Below, in pieces: positions 1 through 8,254 of a DNA stretch of 9,778 nucleotides; the stretch's first letter is position 1; every line of letters begins with the position of its first letter. This stretch comes from Acidobacteriota bacterium. GTDB taxonomy: Bacteria > Acidobacteriota > Blastocatellia > Pyrinomonadales > Pyrinomonadaceae. Below the pieces are notes generated by a model. It worked only from the letters and a program-made list of their open reading frames with translations, had not been told where the DNA came from and ran no database searches. The position numbers and the translations under genes were made by a program. The stretch covers positions 1 to 9,778 of the forward strand of contig SXVE01000193.1 of the NCBI GenBank assembly GCA_005790265.1. The letters are read 5' to 3'.

Positions 1-1815
1 AGAAGTTTTGTCGTCACGCCGAACGTCAATTTTCAAGCGGGCGAGCAGTGCAGCGCGAAAATCAACAAAAATTCCGTTCATGATGTTGATACGAACGACA
101 GCGCGCCGAACACCGATACGCTGCCCGCCGATTACACTTGGTCATTTAGCATCGCTTCCGGCACCGCGCCGGTCTATTCGCCCGACGTTCATTTGACGAT
201 GGGCAATCCGACCGATGCGATTGCCGACGTTAACACGCCCGCTAATTACCTGATGGTCAAACCGGAATTCGCGCTTTCTTATAATCGGGATCACGGTTCG
301 GCAAACTGGGTCAGCTGGCATTTGGACGATACGTGGACTGGCTCGCTGACGCGCAACGATACTTTCCGTCCTGATCCGGCGGTTCCGAGCGATTGGTATC
401 GCGTGCAGTCAACCGATTATTCCGGCTCCGGTTTCGACCGCGGTCACATGGTTCCGAATGCTGACCGCGATAAAGAAACTTCGATTCCGATTAATCAGGC
501 GACGTTTTTGATGACGAATATGATTCCGCAGGCACCGGGCAACAATCAGGGTCCGTGGGCGGCGATGGAAAACAGTCTGCGCAATGATCTGCTTGGAGCC
601 AACGAGCTCTACATCGTGGCGGGCGGCGCGGGCAACGGCGGAACCGGCGACAACGGATTTTTTACGACCATCGCTAACGGCAAAGTTTACGTTCCGGCGT
701 CAACGTGGAAAGTCGTTCTTGTTATTCCGAAAGGAAGCGGCGACGACATCGCCCGCGTGACCGGTGCCACCCGAACGATTGCCGTGATTATGCCTAATGT
801 TACTTCAATCCGAAATAACGACTGGCGCAACTACATCGTCAGCGTTGATGAAGTCGAGAATTTGACCGGTTATGACTTTTTCGAGAATTTGCCGGACACA
901 ATCGAAAACAGCATCGAAGCGGGCGTCAACGGAACAAATCCGCCGGGAACTTCCGGTCTGGCAGTTTCCACCGCTCAAAATACGGCAACGAGTTTTACTC
1001 TGCCCGCTACCGGCGGAAGCGGAAGCGCTCAACTGACTTACGTTATTTCGACACCGCCGCAAAACGGAACTTTGTCCGGCACCGGCGCCAATCGAACTTA
1101 CACGCCGAATCCGAACTTTGTCGGCACCGACAGTTTCCGGTTTTACGTGAGCGACGGCACGAGAAATTCAAATACTTCGACGGTGACAATCAACGTTCAA
1201 TCGAGCAACCAGGCTCCTTCGCTGACAACGATCGGCAACAAAACCGTGTTTATCGGCAACACCTTGAATTTCACGGCGCAGGCGACCGATGCCGATCAGC
1301 CCGCGCAAACTATCACATATTCGCTGACCGGAGAAATACCGACGGGTGCGGCGATCAATTCGGCAACCGGCGAATTCAACTGGAAACCGACCGCCAATCA
1401 GCTCGGACGCACTTATACGATTAACGTCAAAGCAACCGACAGCGCCGGTGCATCGGATACTGAAACGTTCGTTGTGACGATTGATTACGCGATTGAGTTG
1501 ATTTCCAATCACAGCAATCCGTACAAACCGGGCAGCGTGATTTTAGTGAAAGTTAAAATCGTTGATGTCAACGGCGCAAACGTTTCAACGAGCGGCGTCA
1601 CTCTTGAAGCGCTCAGAGTTGATCCGTATAATCTGCCGGTCAAAACGTCGGAAGTTCCGTATAACAGCAATTTGTTCGTTTTTGACGCCAATACGCAAAG
1701 CTACGGATTCACGCTTAAAACCGGTCGAATCTGGAACCTTGGCGATCATCGTTTGATTTATCACCTGATCGGCGAAACGCGCGAACACAGCGTTGGTTTC
1801 CGCTTGCAAAAGTAA
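1..1815 (+). CDS. Secreted DNA/RNA non-specific endonuclease with Ig-like domains, 5' end outside the window
   Basis: The reading frame is open from base 1 to TAA at 1813-1815, so the gene starts upstream; the TTG at 193 is internal. Numbering visible codons from base 1, residues 1-60 look like the end of an Ig-like (Big_5/SbsA type) domain. Residues about 67-310 are a NUC-type (His-Me finger) nuclease: the DRGH motif is at 146-149 with His149 the predicted general base. NNQGPW then gives Asn182 as predicted Mg2+ ligand, with Glu190 eight residues on, matching the Asn119-Glu127 spacing of Serratia nuclease. Next come a cadherin-like/Big_9-type domain (about 316-400, YTPNPNFVGTDSF), a He_PIG-like Ig domain (about 401-490) and a C-terminal domain resembling PxKF without the PVKF motif (about 491-604). 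The family cuts DNA and RNA without sequence specificity, usually outside the cell. A role in nutrient scavenging is inferred. The nuclease call is firm; the outer domain names are less sure. Confidence 0.93.
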   Translation, partial: RSFVVTPNVNFQAGEQCSAKINKNSVHDVDTNDSAPNTDTLPADYTWSFSIASGTAPVYSPDVHLTMGNPTDAIADVNTPANYLMVKPEFALSYNRDHGSANWVSWHLDDTWTGSLTRNDTFRPDPAVPSDWYRVQSTDYSGSGFDRGHMVPNADRDKETSIPINQATFLMTNMIPQAPGNNQGPWAAMENSLRNDLLGANELYIVAGGAGNGGTGDNGFFTTIANGKVYVPASTWKVVLVIPKGSGDDIARVTGATRTIAVIMPNVTSIRNNDWRNYIVSVDEVENLTGYDFFENLPDTIENSIEAGVNGTNPPGTSGLAVSTAQNTATSFTLPATGGSGSAQLTYVISTPPQNGTLSGTGANRTYTPNPNFVGTDSFRFYVSDGTRNSNTSTVTINVQSSNQAPSLTTIGNKTVFIGNTLNFTAQATDADQPAQTITYSLTGEIPTGAAINSATGEFNWKPTANQLGRTYTINVKATDSAGASDTETFVVTIDYAIELISNHSNPYKPGSVILVKVKIVDVNGANVSTSGVTLEALRVDPYNLPVKTSEVPYNSNLFVFDANTQSYGFTLKTGRIWNLGDHRLIYHLIGETREHSVGFRLQK

Positions 1816-1847
1816 ACAGGCGATTTCACAAACCAAACGGAATAAAG

Positions 1848-1881
1848 GCTCAACCGATCTATTCGGTTGAGCTTTTTCTTT
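1848..1881 (+). terminator. Rho-independent terminator of the nuclease gene
   Basis: A perfect 10-bp stem (GCTCAACCGA at 1848-1857 with TCGGTTGAGC at 1863-1872) closes a 5-base loop and is followed by TTTTTCTTT. It lies 32 bases after the nuclease stop codon, so transcription probably ends here and the next gene has its own promoter. Confidence 0.9.
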
Positions 1882-1944
1882 AAACCAAAAAAACATTTTG
1901 GCGAAACTTTTTCTTGATTTTAATGATTTCACCACAGGGCGCCG

Positions 1945-1976
1945 CGATTTATTTCCGATTTACCGCAAATAAATCG
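1945..1976. repeat. Perfect 10-bp inverted repeat between genes
   Basis: CGATTTATTT at 1945-1954 is the exact reverse complement of AAATAAATCG at 1967-1976, with a 12-base spacer. It is not directly followed by a U-tract, so it does not look like a terminator. It could be an operator or a chance AT-rich hairpin. Confidence 0.5.
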
Positions 1977-2378
1977 TTATCCGCTTAATTTTTTTTGATA
2001 AATGATGTAGTATTTCTCTCTTACATTTGCCGATAAACGATCGCCCGAAAAACAAAATCAACAATATTTTTTCCGTAGCTGGATTTTTCTCGATTTTCAA
2101 AATGAGTAACTTTTAGCTGCGCCCGAACAGTAAAATTCTCGTCAGTTCGGAAATTTACGAGATTGACATATTTTACGATTGATTACGTTGATTAAAGCGT
2201 TTAACCAGTAGTTCGGCAAATTTTCTGCATACAAAACTACAAGCAAGGGTGTCAACAATTCCGTTTTCAGTAGGACAAGCAGTTGTCAGATTCGATTGTT
2301 TTTTTGTCGAATTTATTATTTTTCGGCGGCGCGGCGATAGCGCATTCTTTTTTTTGAATTAATTTATTTACAAGGTAT

Positions 2379-5336
2379 ATGAAAATTTTAGTTCCGTTAT
2401 TTATTTTGGTTTGCGCGCTGTCGGCGTCAGCGGCTAATTTCGTGGTCACGCGCACCGACGACCGCGATGCGACGTGTATTTCCGGTTCGGATTGCTCGCT
2501 GCGCGAAGCGGTTCGCGCGGCTAACAATCAGACCGGAGCCGATTCAATCAGCTTCAGCGGCTCGCTCGGCGGAATTGTCACGCTGACGACCGGCGAATTA
2601 ATCATTAGCGACAACTTACCGATCAGCGGAAACGCGGCGCGGCAGACGATTCGCCGCGGCGGCGAACTTCCCTTCCGCATTTTTAATATCGCGGCGGGCG
2701 TCGGCGTTGTTTTTAATAATTTGAACGTCAGCGGCGGACTCGTGACCGTCAGCGATTTTAACGGAACGGGATTCGGCGGCGGAATTTACAATCTCGGCAA
2801 TCTTCAGCTTTTTAATTCGGCGGTGCAAAACAACGGTTTAGCCGAAGCGGTCGAATGCTGCGGCGTCAATGTCAAAGGCGGCGGTATTTACAATGCCGGA
2901 AGTTTGAATCTCCAAAACAGCGAAATCAGCGGCAACTCACTGCGCGGCGCGCAGGCATCGGGCGGCGGCGTTTTCAATGATTTAAACGCACAGCTCTCGA
3001 TCAGCGATTCAATCGTTGCCGATAATAAGGCTTCCGCTAACGCGACCGGTCAGCAAAACAGCGGCTGCGGCTGCGGCGGCGGGATTTTTAATTCCGGAAC
3101 GGTGACAATCAACAAAACCATCGTCCGCAACAACTCGGCGACCGGAAGAAGCGGCAACGGCGGCGGTTTATACAGTCTGACGAATCTGACGATCACTAAC
3201 AGCGCCATTGTCAATAATAAAACGCAGGGTTTTCAGGAAATAAGTTTCGGCGCGGGCGTATTCGCCAACGGAATTTTCACGCTCTCCAATTCGACGGTCA
3301 GCGGCAACGCGCCCGATACCGATTTTGCTCCGACCAGTCAGTTTATGTCCGGCGGCGGTCTGGCGGTGAGCGGCAACGCAAGAATAGCTAATTCGACCGT
3401 CGCTTTTAACACCGCCGGATGGCAAACCGGGGGAATTTACGGCAATCCGACGCTTTACAATACAATCGTCGCCAACAACACGGCTCCGACCAATCCGGAC
3501 ATTCAGGGTTATATCAGTTCCAACGGTTTCAATCTGATCGGCGATGCGAGCGGCAGCGCCGGTTGGCTCGGCTCCGATCTTTTGAACCGCAATCCTAATC
3601 TCGCGCCGCTTGCCGATAACGGCGGCGCGACTTTGACGCACGCGCTTATGCCGTCGAGTCCGGCAATCAATGCGGGAAATAATGCAAACGCACCGGCAAC
3701 CGATCAGCGCGGACTCGCTCGCATTGTCGGCGGCACGATTGACATTGGCGCTTTTGAATCGGCGACTTCGTGTTTTTATACCGTTTCCGCCAATCCGGAA
3801 TTAATTCCGGTAAACGGCGGCAGCGGAACGATCAATTTAACGGCAGTTGCCGGCTGCACTTGGACGGCAACCAGCAATGCAAGCTGGATTACGGTTTCGC
3901 CCGCTTCCGGTTCGGGTTCGGCGACGATTACCTACACCGTCGCGCCCAACAGCGGCGCGGCGCGTTCCGGGCAAATCACCGTCGGCGGACAAACAATAAC
4001 TGTTAATCAGGCGGGCTGCACTTATTCGCTGTCACCGGCAAATGCACCGGCAGTTTCAACGAACGGCGGTGTTTTTATCTACAACGTCATCACACAGGCG
4101 GGTTGTCAGTGGACAAGCGCGAGCAATTCGCCGTGGCTGTCTGTCGTTAACGGCGCGAGCGGAACCGGACCGGGTTTTGTTACTTACGCGGTTGCCGTCA
4201 ATAACGGCGCCCGGCGCAGCGGAGTGATCGTCACGGGCGGACAAAATTTTAACGTGACGCAGCTCGGTAATTGCGAGTATCGGCTTGATCCGCAAAATCT
4301 GGATATTTCCGGTCGCGGCGGCAACAATAGCTTTACTATCACAACCGATTCGGCGGGTTGCAATTGGACGGCGGTCAGCAATGTTCCGTGGATTACTATT
4401 TCCAACGGCAGCGGCAGCGGAAGCGGCATCGTCTATTTTTCCGTCGCGCCGAATTTCGGCGCGCAGCGCAGCGGAACGATTACGGCAGGCGGTCAACTGT
4501 TTTTTGTCAACCAGTCAATCGTTCCGGCGGCATTTGATTTTGACGGCGACGGCACTTCCGATTTGTCCATTTATCGCGACGGCTTTTGGTGGTTCGCGTC
4601 GAGCGCAAACGGCAATCGGCACACCGCTATTCAATGGGGTTTGCCGACTGACAAACTCGTTCCGGCGGACTACGACGGCGACTTTAAAACTGACGCGGCG
4701 GTTTTTCGCGACGGAACTTGGCACGTCTTAAAATCTTCCGATAACAGCTACGTCAGTCTGCAATTCGGATTCGCGACGGACATTCCCGTTCCCGGCGATT
4801 ATGACGGCGACGGGCGAGCGGATTTCGCCGTTTTCCGACCGGCTGACGGTTACTGGTATATTTTTACGGCGAGCGGCAACTTCAGCTCGCAGCAGTGGGG
4901 CGAAGCGACCGACAAGCCGGTCGTTGCTGATTTCGACGGCGACGGCAAAATTGATCTTTCCGTTTTTCGACCGGGCGACGGAACCTGGTATATTTTGCAG
5001 AGCCGCGATGGTTTTCGCGCCGCGCAGTGGGGCGAAAGCACCGATGTTCCGGTGGTCGGCGATTACGACGGCGATTTTAAATCGGATTTAGCCGTTTTCC
5101 GTCCGGCAACCGGAACCTGGTATATTATCGGCAGCCGCGACGGTTTTCGCGGTTTGCAGTTCGGACTTGCGACCGACAAATTAGTTCCGGCTGATTACGA
5201 CGGGGACGGCAAAACCGATCCGGCGGTGGTTCGCGACGGAATGTGGTATTTGCACAAATCAACCGGCGATTCGGTTATGCAGCAATTCGGCTTCCCAACC
5301 GACAAACCCGTTCCTTCGAGTTATATTCCGAATTAA
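2379..5336 (+). CDS. Secreted CSLREA / beta-helix / BACON / FG-GAP propeller protein
   Basis: This 985-residue modular exported protein starts with a Sec signal peptide (cut predicted near residue 18, SASA). The CSLREA motif is at 39-44. About eight right-handed beta-helix rungs (recurring GGGIYN or GGGVFN, then NS.V..N) span roughly 105-365. A choice-of-anchor Q-type module (NLIGD, ADNGG, DQRG, DIGAFE) ends near 460. Three BACON domains start at Cys465, Cys547 and Cys632, each with a second Cys 28-29 residues later and the W-I/L-TVS pattern. Residues about 716-985 form six FG-GAP/VCBS-like propeller units with DxDGD loops that probably bind Ca2+. There is no transmembrane anchor or recognisable sorting tail. 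Known members of these families bind surfaces or glycans; a role as adhesin or extracellular recognition protein is inferred, and no catalytic site is evident. Terminators before and after suggest a single-gene transcript. ATG 2379 is chosen because the signal peptide begins there, despite a weak ribosome site. Confidence 0.9.
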   Translation: MKILVPLFILVCALSASAANFVVTRTDDRDATCISGSDCSLREAVRAANNQTGADSISFSGSLGGIVTLTTGELIISDNLPISGNAARQTIRRGGELPFRIFNIAAGVGVVFNNLNVSGGLVTVSDFNGTGFGGGIYNLGNLQLFNSAVQNNGLAEAVECCGVNVKGGGIYNAGSLNLQNSEISGNSLRGAQASGGGVFNDLNAQLSISDSIVADNKASANATGQQNSGCGCGGGIFNSGTVTINKTIVRNNSATGRSGNGGGLYSLTNLTITNSAIVNNKTQGFQEISFGAGVFANGIFTLSNSTVSGNAPDTDFAPTSQFMSGGGLAVSGNARIANSTVAFNTAGWQTGGIYGNPTLYNTIVANNTAPTNPDIQGYISSNGFNLIGDASGSAGWLGSDLLNRNPNLAPLADNGGATLTHALMPSSPAINAGNNANAPATDQRGLARIVGGTIDIGAFESATSCFYTVSANPELIPVNGGSGTINLTAVAGCTWTATSNASWITVSPASGSGSATITYTVAPNSGAARSGQITVGGQTITVNQAGCTYSLSPANAPAVSTNGGVFIYNVITQAGCQWTSASNSPWLSVVNGASGTGPGFVTYAVAVNNGARRSGVIVTGGQNFNVTQLGNCEYRLDPQNLDISGRGGNNSFTITTDSAGCNWTAVSNVPWITISNGSGSGSGIVYFSVAPNFGAQRSGTITAGGQLFFVNQSIVPAAFDFDGDGTSDLSIYRDGFWWFASSANGNRHTAIQWGLPTDKLVPADYDGDFKTDAAVFRDGTWHVLKSSDNSYVSLQFGFATDIPVPGDYDGDGRADFAVFRPADGYWYIFTASGNFSSQQWGEATDKPVVADFDGDGKIDLSVFRPGDGTWYILQSRDGFRAAQWGESTDVPVVGDYDGDFKSDLAVFRPATGTWYIIGSRDGFRGLQFGLATDKLVPADYDGDGKTDPAVVRDGMWYLHKSTGDSVMQQFGFPTDKPVPSSYIPN
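3771..4520 (+). repeat. Three tandem BACON domains within the secreted protein
   Basis: Three units of about 82-85 residues begin at codons 3771, 4017 and 4272. Each has a Cys in its first strand and a second Cys before a W-T-A/S-x-S-N segment (Cys465/493, 547/576, 632/661), then W-I/L, a Gly/Ser-rich turn, R-S-G and a closing V-N/T-Q strand. The regular pairing suggests one disulfide per domain. BACON domains are usually linked to carbohydrate or mucin binding in bacterial secreted proteins. Confidence 0.8.
4536..5333 (+). repeat. Six-unit FG-GAP-like beta-propeller repeat array
   Basis: Asp codons that open the D-F/Y-DGD loops lie at 4536, 4668, 4797, 4929, 5061 and 5193, giving a period of 132 bases (once 129), or 44 residues. 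Each unit runs D-x-DGD-x-x-x-D, then x-V-F-R, W-Y-I, QWG or QFG, and TDK-x-V-P. After the sixth unit the protein ends with PVPSSYIPN, which repeats the start of a unit without the acidic loop and could close the propeller ring. Units 4 and 5 share the same 15 bases (GGAACCTGGTATATT, at 4980 and 5112), so the DNA repeat is also visible. Confidence 0.88.
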
Positions 5337-5361
5337 TAAAATCAATCGGCAGCCGCACATT

Positions 5362-5410
5362 AAATCAGGGAGTTTTAAGGAAAATAAAATCTTAAAACTC
5401 CCTGATTTTT
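5362..5410 (+). terminator. Strong intrinsic terminator after the beta-helix/propeller gene
   Basis: AAATCAGGGAGTTTTAAG (5362-5379) pairs perfectly over 18 bases with 5391-5408, around an 11-base AT-rich loop, and the right arm runs into TTTTT at 5406-5410. It begins 25 bases after the stop codon. This isolates the propeller gene from the downstream glycosidase gene. Confidence 0.88.
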
Positions 5411-5578
5411 AATTAATGAATAGTTTTTGATCAACCGCAGAAGACAAATCTAAATCAAACGAATTTGAGATGAATATTTGCCGAATCTACTGACGGACGG
5501 TTCGTATTTTAATTTGTATTAAACGACTTTTTAACCGATAATCTTGTTTTTCAAATCAACTTCAAAACCACTAACCGA

Positions 5579-8200
5579 ATGAAAAATTTTGCCGCTGGAA
5601 TTCTTTGTTTTTGCGTTTTATCGCTTCTTTTTTCCGATTCTTACGTCAACGCTCAATTCAACCAAACCAAAGCGCATCAGCTGTCGCTCGCATCGTCGTT
5701 TGCAGCGGATAATTCAGCGAGAATCGCTTTGACGATTAACGATAATTGGAGATTTTCGCCTGATGGCGCAAGTAGTGCGCAAATGCGCGATACAGCAGAT
5801 GATAATTGGGAGAAAATCAACATACCGCACACCTGGAATGATAAGGACGCGTTTGACGACACGCCCGATTACCGGCGCGGCGCGAGTTGGTATCGCAAAA
5901 ACTTGACGCTCGATAGGAACTTGAAAAACAAACGGATTTTTCTGTATTTTGAAGCGGCAAATCAGACGGCGGACGTTTACGTTAACGAAAAATTCGTCGG
6001 CAATCACATCGGCGGTTATTCGGCTTTCGCTTTTGATGTCACGGACTTTATCAAAGACGACGAACCGAATTTGATTGCAGTCAAAGTTGATAACAGTTTT
6101 AACGCCGATATCGCGCCGCTGACGGCGGATTTTACGTTTTACGGCGGCATTTACCGCGACGTTTGGCTGATCGCGACCGACGACGTGCATCTGAAAGTGA
6201 CCGATTACGCGTCATCAGGCGTGACGATTAGCACGCCGCAAGTTTCGGAAAAAAGCGCGACGGTCAACGTGCGCGGCACGATTGAAAATTCGAGTGCGAA
6301 CGCGAGAAGAATCGAAATCGTCAACTCAATCATTGACGCGGGCGGCGCGGAAATCGCTTCGACCGTAGAAAAGCTTGACGTCAAAGCGAAAAGCGACCAG
6401 ATATTTGAGACGCAATTCAAATCAGTGGCGAATCCGAAACTATGGTCGCCGGAAAATCCGTATCTTTATGCAATCAAAACAACGATCCGCGAAAACGGTG
6501 TAATTTTAGATGATGTTTCAAATCCGCTCGGTTTTCGCTGGTTTTCGTATGACGGCAACGGTTTTCAGCTCAATGGCAAACCGATCAAACTGCGCGGCGC
6601 GAATCGTCATCAGGATTATGCCGGTATGGGCAATGCCGTGCCGGATTCGCTTCACGTCCGCGATCTGGAATTGATGAAATCGGCGGGCTATAATTTCGTC
6701 CGGCTCGCGCATTACCCGCAGGATCCGGCAATTTTGCAGGCGGCTGATCGGCTCGGAATCATGCTCTGGGAAGAAATTCCGCTCGTCAATTACATCACGA
6801 TTTCGCAAAAGTTTAATGACAATGCGGCGACAATGCTCAAGGAAATGATTCGCCAGCACCGCAATCATCCGTCGGTGATTATGTGGGGTTATATGAACGA
6901 AATTTATCTGCGCGTCCCGAAGGAAAACGCCGAAAATATTCGTAAAGAAACGGTCGTTTTAGCCCGCAATCTCGATAAACTCGCGCACGACGAAGACGCA
7001 ACGCGCCCGACGACGATTGCATTTCACGGCAACGACGTTTACAACCAGATGAATTTGGGCGAAATTCCGAACATCATCGGCTGGAATCTTTACAGCGGCT
7101 GGTACAGCAATAAATTCGAGGATTTCGGCAAATTCCTTGACGACCAAAGAAAACGTTTCCCGAATCGCCCGCTGATCATCAGCGAATACGGCGCCAACAG
7201 CGATTTGCGGCTTCATTCAAACGCGCCGCGCCGCTTCGATTCTACCGCCGAATACCAGCGTTTGTTTCACGAATCTTATCTCGAACAAATGAACGCGCGC
7301 CCGTATCTTTTGGGCAGCACGCTCTGGAACGAATTCGATTTCGGCGCGGAACTGCGCGGCGAAAATATGCCGCACGTCAACAACAAAGGAATGTGGACTT
7401 ACGACCGAAAACCGAAAGACGTGCATTATTTTTATAAGGCAAACTGGTCGAACGAACCCGTTTTGCACATTGCCGCCAACGATTGGAAAAATCGCGCCGC
7501 GACCGAAATAAAACCTCAAAAGATTGACGTTTATTCGAACGCCGCGCAAGTCGAATTATTTTTAAACGGCGTATCTCTTGGAACAAAAAACACAAGCGAT
7601 GTGAAAAAAGCGACGTGGGACGTAGTTTTTAATGACGGCGAAAATGCGCTCGTCGCCGTCGGAAATCGCGGCGCGGCGAAAATGACGGATGTCGTCAACG
7701 TCAATTTCAAACTCATCACCGTCAATTCTCCCGAAATTGCCGTCAACGTCGGTTCAAACGCCGATTTTATTGACGAAAGTCAAACCGTCTGGCTCGCCGA
7801 TCAGCCTTATAAACGAGGAAGTTTCGGCTACATTGGTGAAATTTCCCCTGCCGTGATGGGTTCGCAAAGCGACAAAAATATCATCGGCACCAGCGACGAT
7901 CCGCTTTTCCAAACGCAGCAGGAAAACTTGAGCAATTATCGTTTCGACGTCCCGGCGGGCGCTTACGAAGTCGAATTGAAATTCGCTGAAATGAAATTCG
8001 ACAAACCGAATCAGCGCGTTTTTGACGTCAAAATTAACGGAGCGACAGTGATGGAAAAACTAGATTTGGTCAGAGATTACGGCGCGCAAACGGCTCTCAC
8101 GAAACGCTTTGCGGTGAACACGGCGAGCGGAATCGTGATTGATTTTACGCCGATTCAGGGTAAAGCGATTTTGAGCGGCGTGCGCATTCGGCGTTTGTGA
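5579..8200 (+). CDS. Secreted GH2 glycosidase (beta-galactosidase/glucuronidase type) with malectin-like C-terminus
   Basis: This 873-residue retaining glycosidase carries a Sec signal peptide (cut predicted after VNA, residue 25), so it acts in the periplasm or outside. Domains in order: GH2 sugar-binding jelly roll (about 55-205, IPHTWND and GASWYRKNL), Ig-like sandwich (about 207-315), TIM barrel (about 318-625), a DUF4982-like domain (about 645-712, VELFLNGVSLG) and a malectin-like domain (about 718-873, NVGSNADF through FAEMKFDKPNQRVFDV). Predicted acid/base is Glu441 in MNE and predicted nucleophile Glu536 in SEYG; NRHQD and RLAHYP line the usual substrate pocket. The sequence alone does not decide galactoside versus glucuronide or another beta-glycoside. 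The malectin-like domain suggests extra carbohydrate binding. No Shine-Dalgarno motif is visible before ATG 5579, but the signal peptide begins there. A terminator upstream and a promoter downstream make it probably monocistronic. Confidence 0.93.
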   Translation: MKNFAAGILCFCVLSLLFSDSYVNAQFNQTKAHQLSLASSFAADNSARIALTINDNWRFSPDGASSAQMRDTADDNWEKINIPHTWNDKDAFDDTPDYRRGASWYRKNLTLDRNLKNKRIFLYFEAANQTADVYVNEKFVGNHIGGYSAFAFDVTDFIKDDEPNLIAVKVDNSFNADIAPLTADFTFYGGIYRDVWLIATDDVHLKVTDYASSGVTISTPQVSEKSATVNVRGTIENSSANARRIEIVNSIIDAGGAEIASTVEKLDVKAKSDQIFETQFKSVANPKLWSPENPYLYAIKTTIRENGVILDDVSNPLGFRWFSYDGNGFQLNGKPIKLRGANRHQDYAGMGNAVPDSLHVRDLELMKSAGYNFVRLAHYPQDPAILQAADRLGIMLWEEIPLVNYITISQKFNDNAATMLKEMIRQHRNHPSVIMWGYMNEIYLRVPKENAENIRKETVVLARNLDKLAHDEDATRPTTIAFHGNDVYNQMNLGEIPNIIGWNLYSGWYSNKFEDFGKFLDDQRKRFPNRPLIISEYGANSDLRLHSNAPRRFDSTAEYQRLFHESYLEQMNARPYLLGSTLWNEFDFGAELRGENMPHVNNKGMWTYDRKPKDVHYFYKANWSNEPVLHIAANDWKNRAATEIKPQKIDVYSNAAQVELFLNGVSLGTKNTSDVKKATWDVVFNDGENALVAVGNRGAAKMTDVVNVNFKLITVNSPEIAVNVGSNADFIDESQTVWLADQPYKRGSFGYIGEISPAVMGSQSDKNIIGTSDDPLFQTQQENLSNYRFDVPAGAYEVELKFAEMKFDKPNQRVFDVKINGATVMEKLDLVRDYGAQTALTKRFAVNTASGIVIDFTPIQGKAILSGVRIRRL

Positions 8201-8229
8201 AATTTTTTGAGATGCATCGGTTGAGAATT

Positions 8230-8254
8230 AAAATCATTTGCCGAAAATCATTTT
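8230..8254. repeat. Direct repeat of AAAATCATTT beside the -35 box
   Basis: AAAATCATTT occurs at 8230-8239 and again at 8244-8253, 14 bases apart. The second copy reads AAAATCATTTT, a palindrome except for its central base, and it runs into the -35 hexamer at 8253. This position suits a regulator binding site, although AT-rich repeats also arise by chance. Confidence 0.45.

Larger units (their letters stand above)
1816..2378. other. Gene-free AT-rich intergenic region
   Basis: I find no convincing gene in these 563 bases. The region holds the nuclease terminator, a 10-bp inverted repeat at 1945-1976, and a stretch at 2121-2220 where several short complementary segments could form alternative stems. 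TTGACA occurs at 2163-2168, but no good -10 hexamer follows at 16-19 bases, so I do not call a promoter. The promoter of the 2379 gene should lie somewhere here, because a terminator separates it from the gene upstream. The ribosome binding site for ATG 2379 is weak: AAGG at 2372-2375, three bases before the start. Confidence 0.6.

Noticed and set aside
8..196. 62-codon open frame on the + strand at the window start
   Set aside because: It overlaps the nuclease frame, which is open from base 1, and its product is Arg/Ser/Thr-rich without domain features, as expected of a shadow frame.
2163..2168. TTGACA as a -35 box for the 2379 gene
   Set aside because: No acceptable -10 hexamer follows at 16-19 bases (the sequence there reads ACGTTG, CGTTGA, GTTGAT or TTGATT).
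2267..2527. 86-codon minus-strand frame spanning the start of the 2379 gene
   Set aside because: It covers the signal peptide and CSLREA region of a well-supported gene in antisense, and its product shows no recognisable domain.
3168..3641. 157-codon minus-strand frame inside the beta-helix gene
   Set aside because: Long antisense frames arise from the codon bias of the + strand gene here; the product is Arg/Ile/Ala-rich with no motif.
4536..5333. 132-base periodic repeats as a CRISPR or non-coding array
   Set aside because: The period is a multiple of three, the units are imperfect and all lie in one long open frame with the FG-GAP pattern.
5714..6190. 158-codon minus-strand frame inside the GH2 gene
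   Set aside because: It is antisense to the conserved GH2 sugar-binding domain, with no motif and no ribosome site noted.
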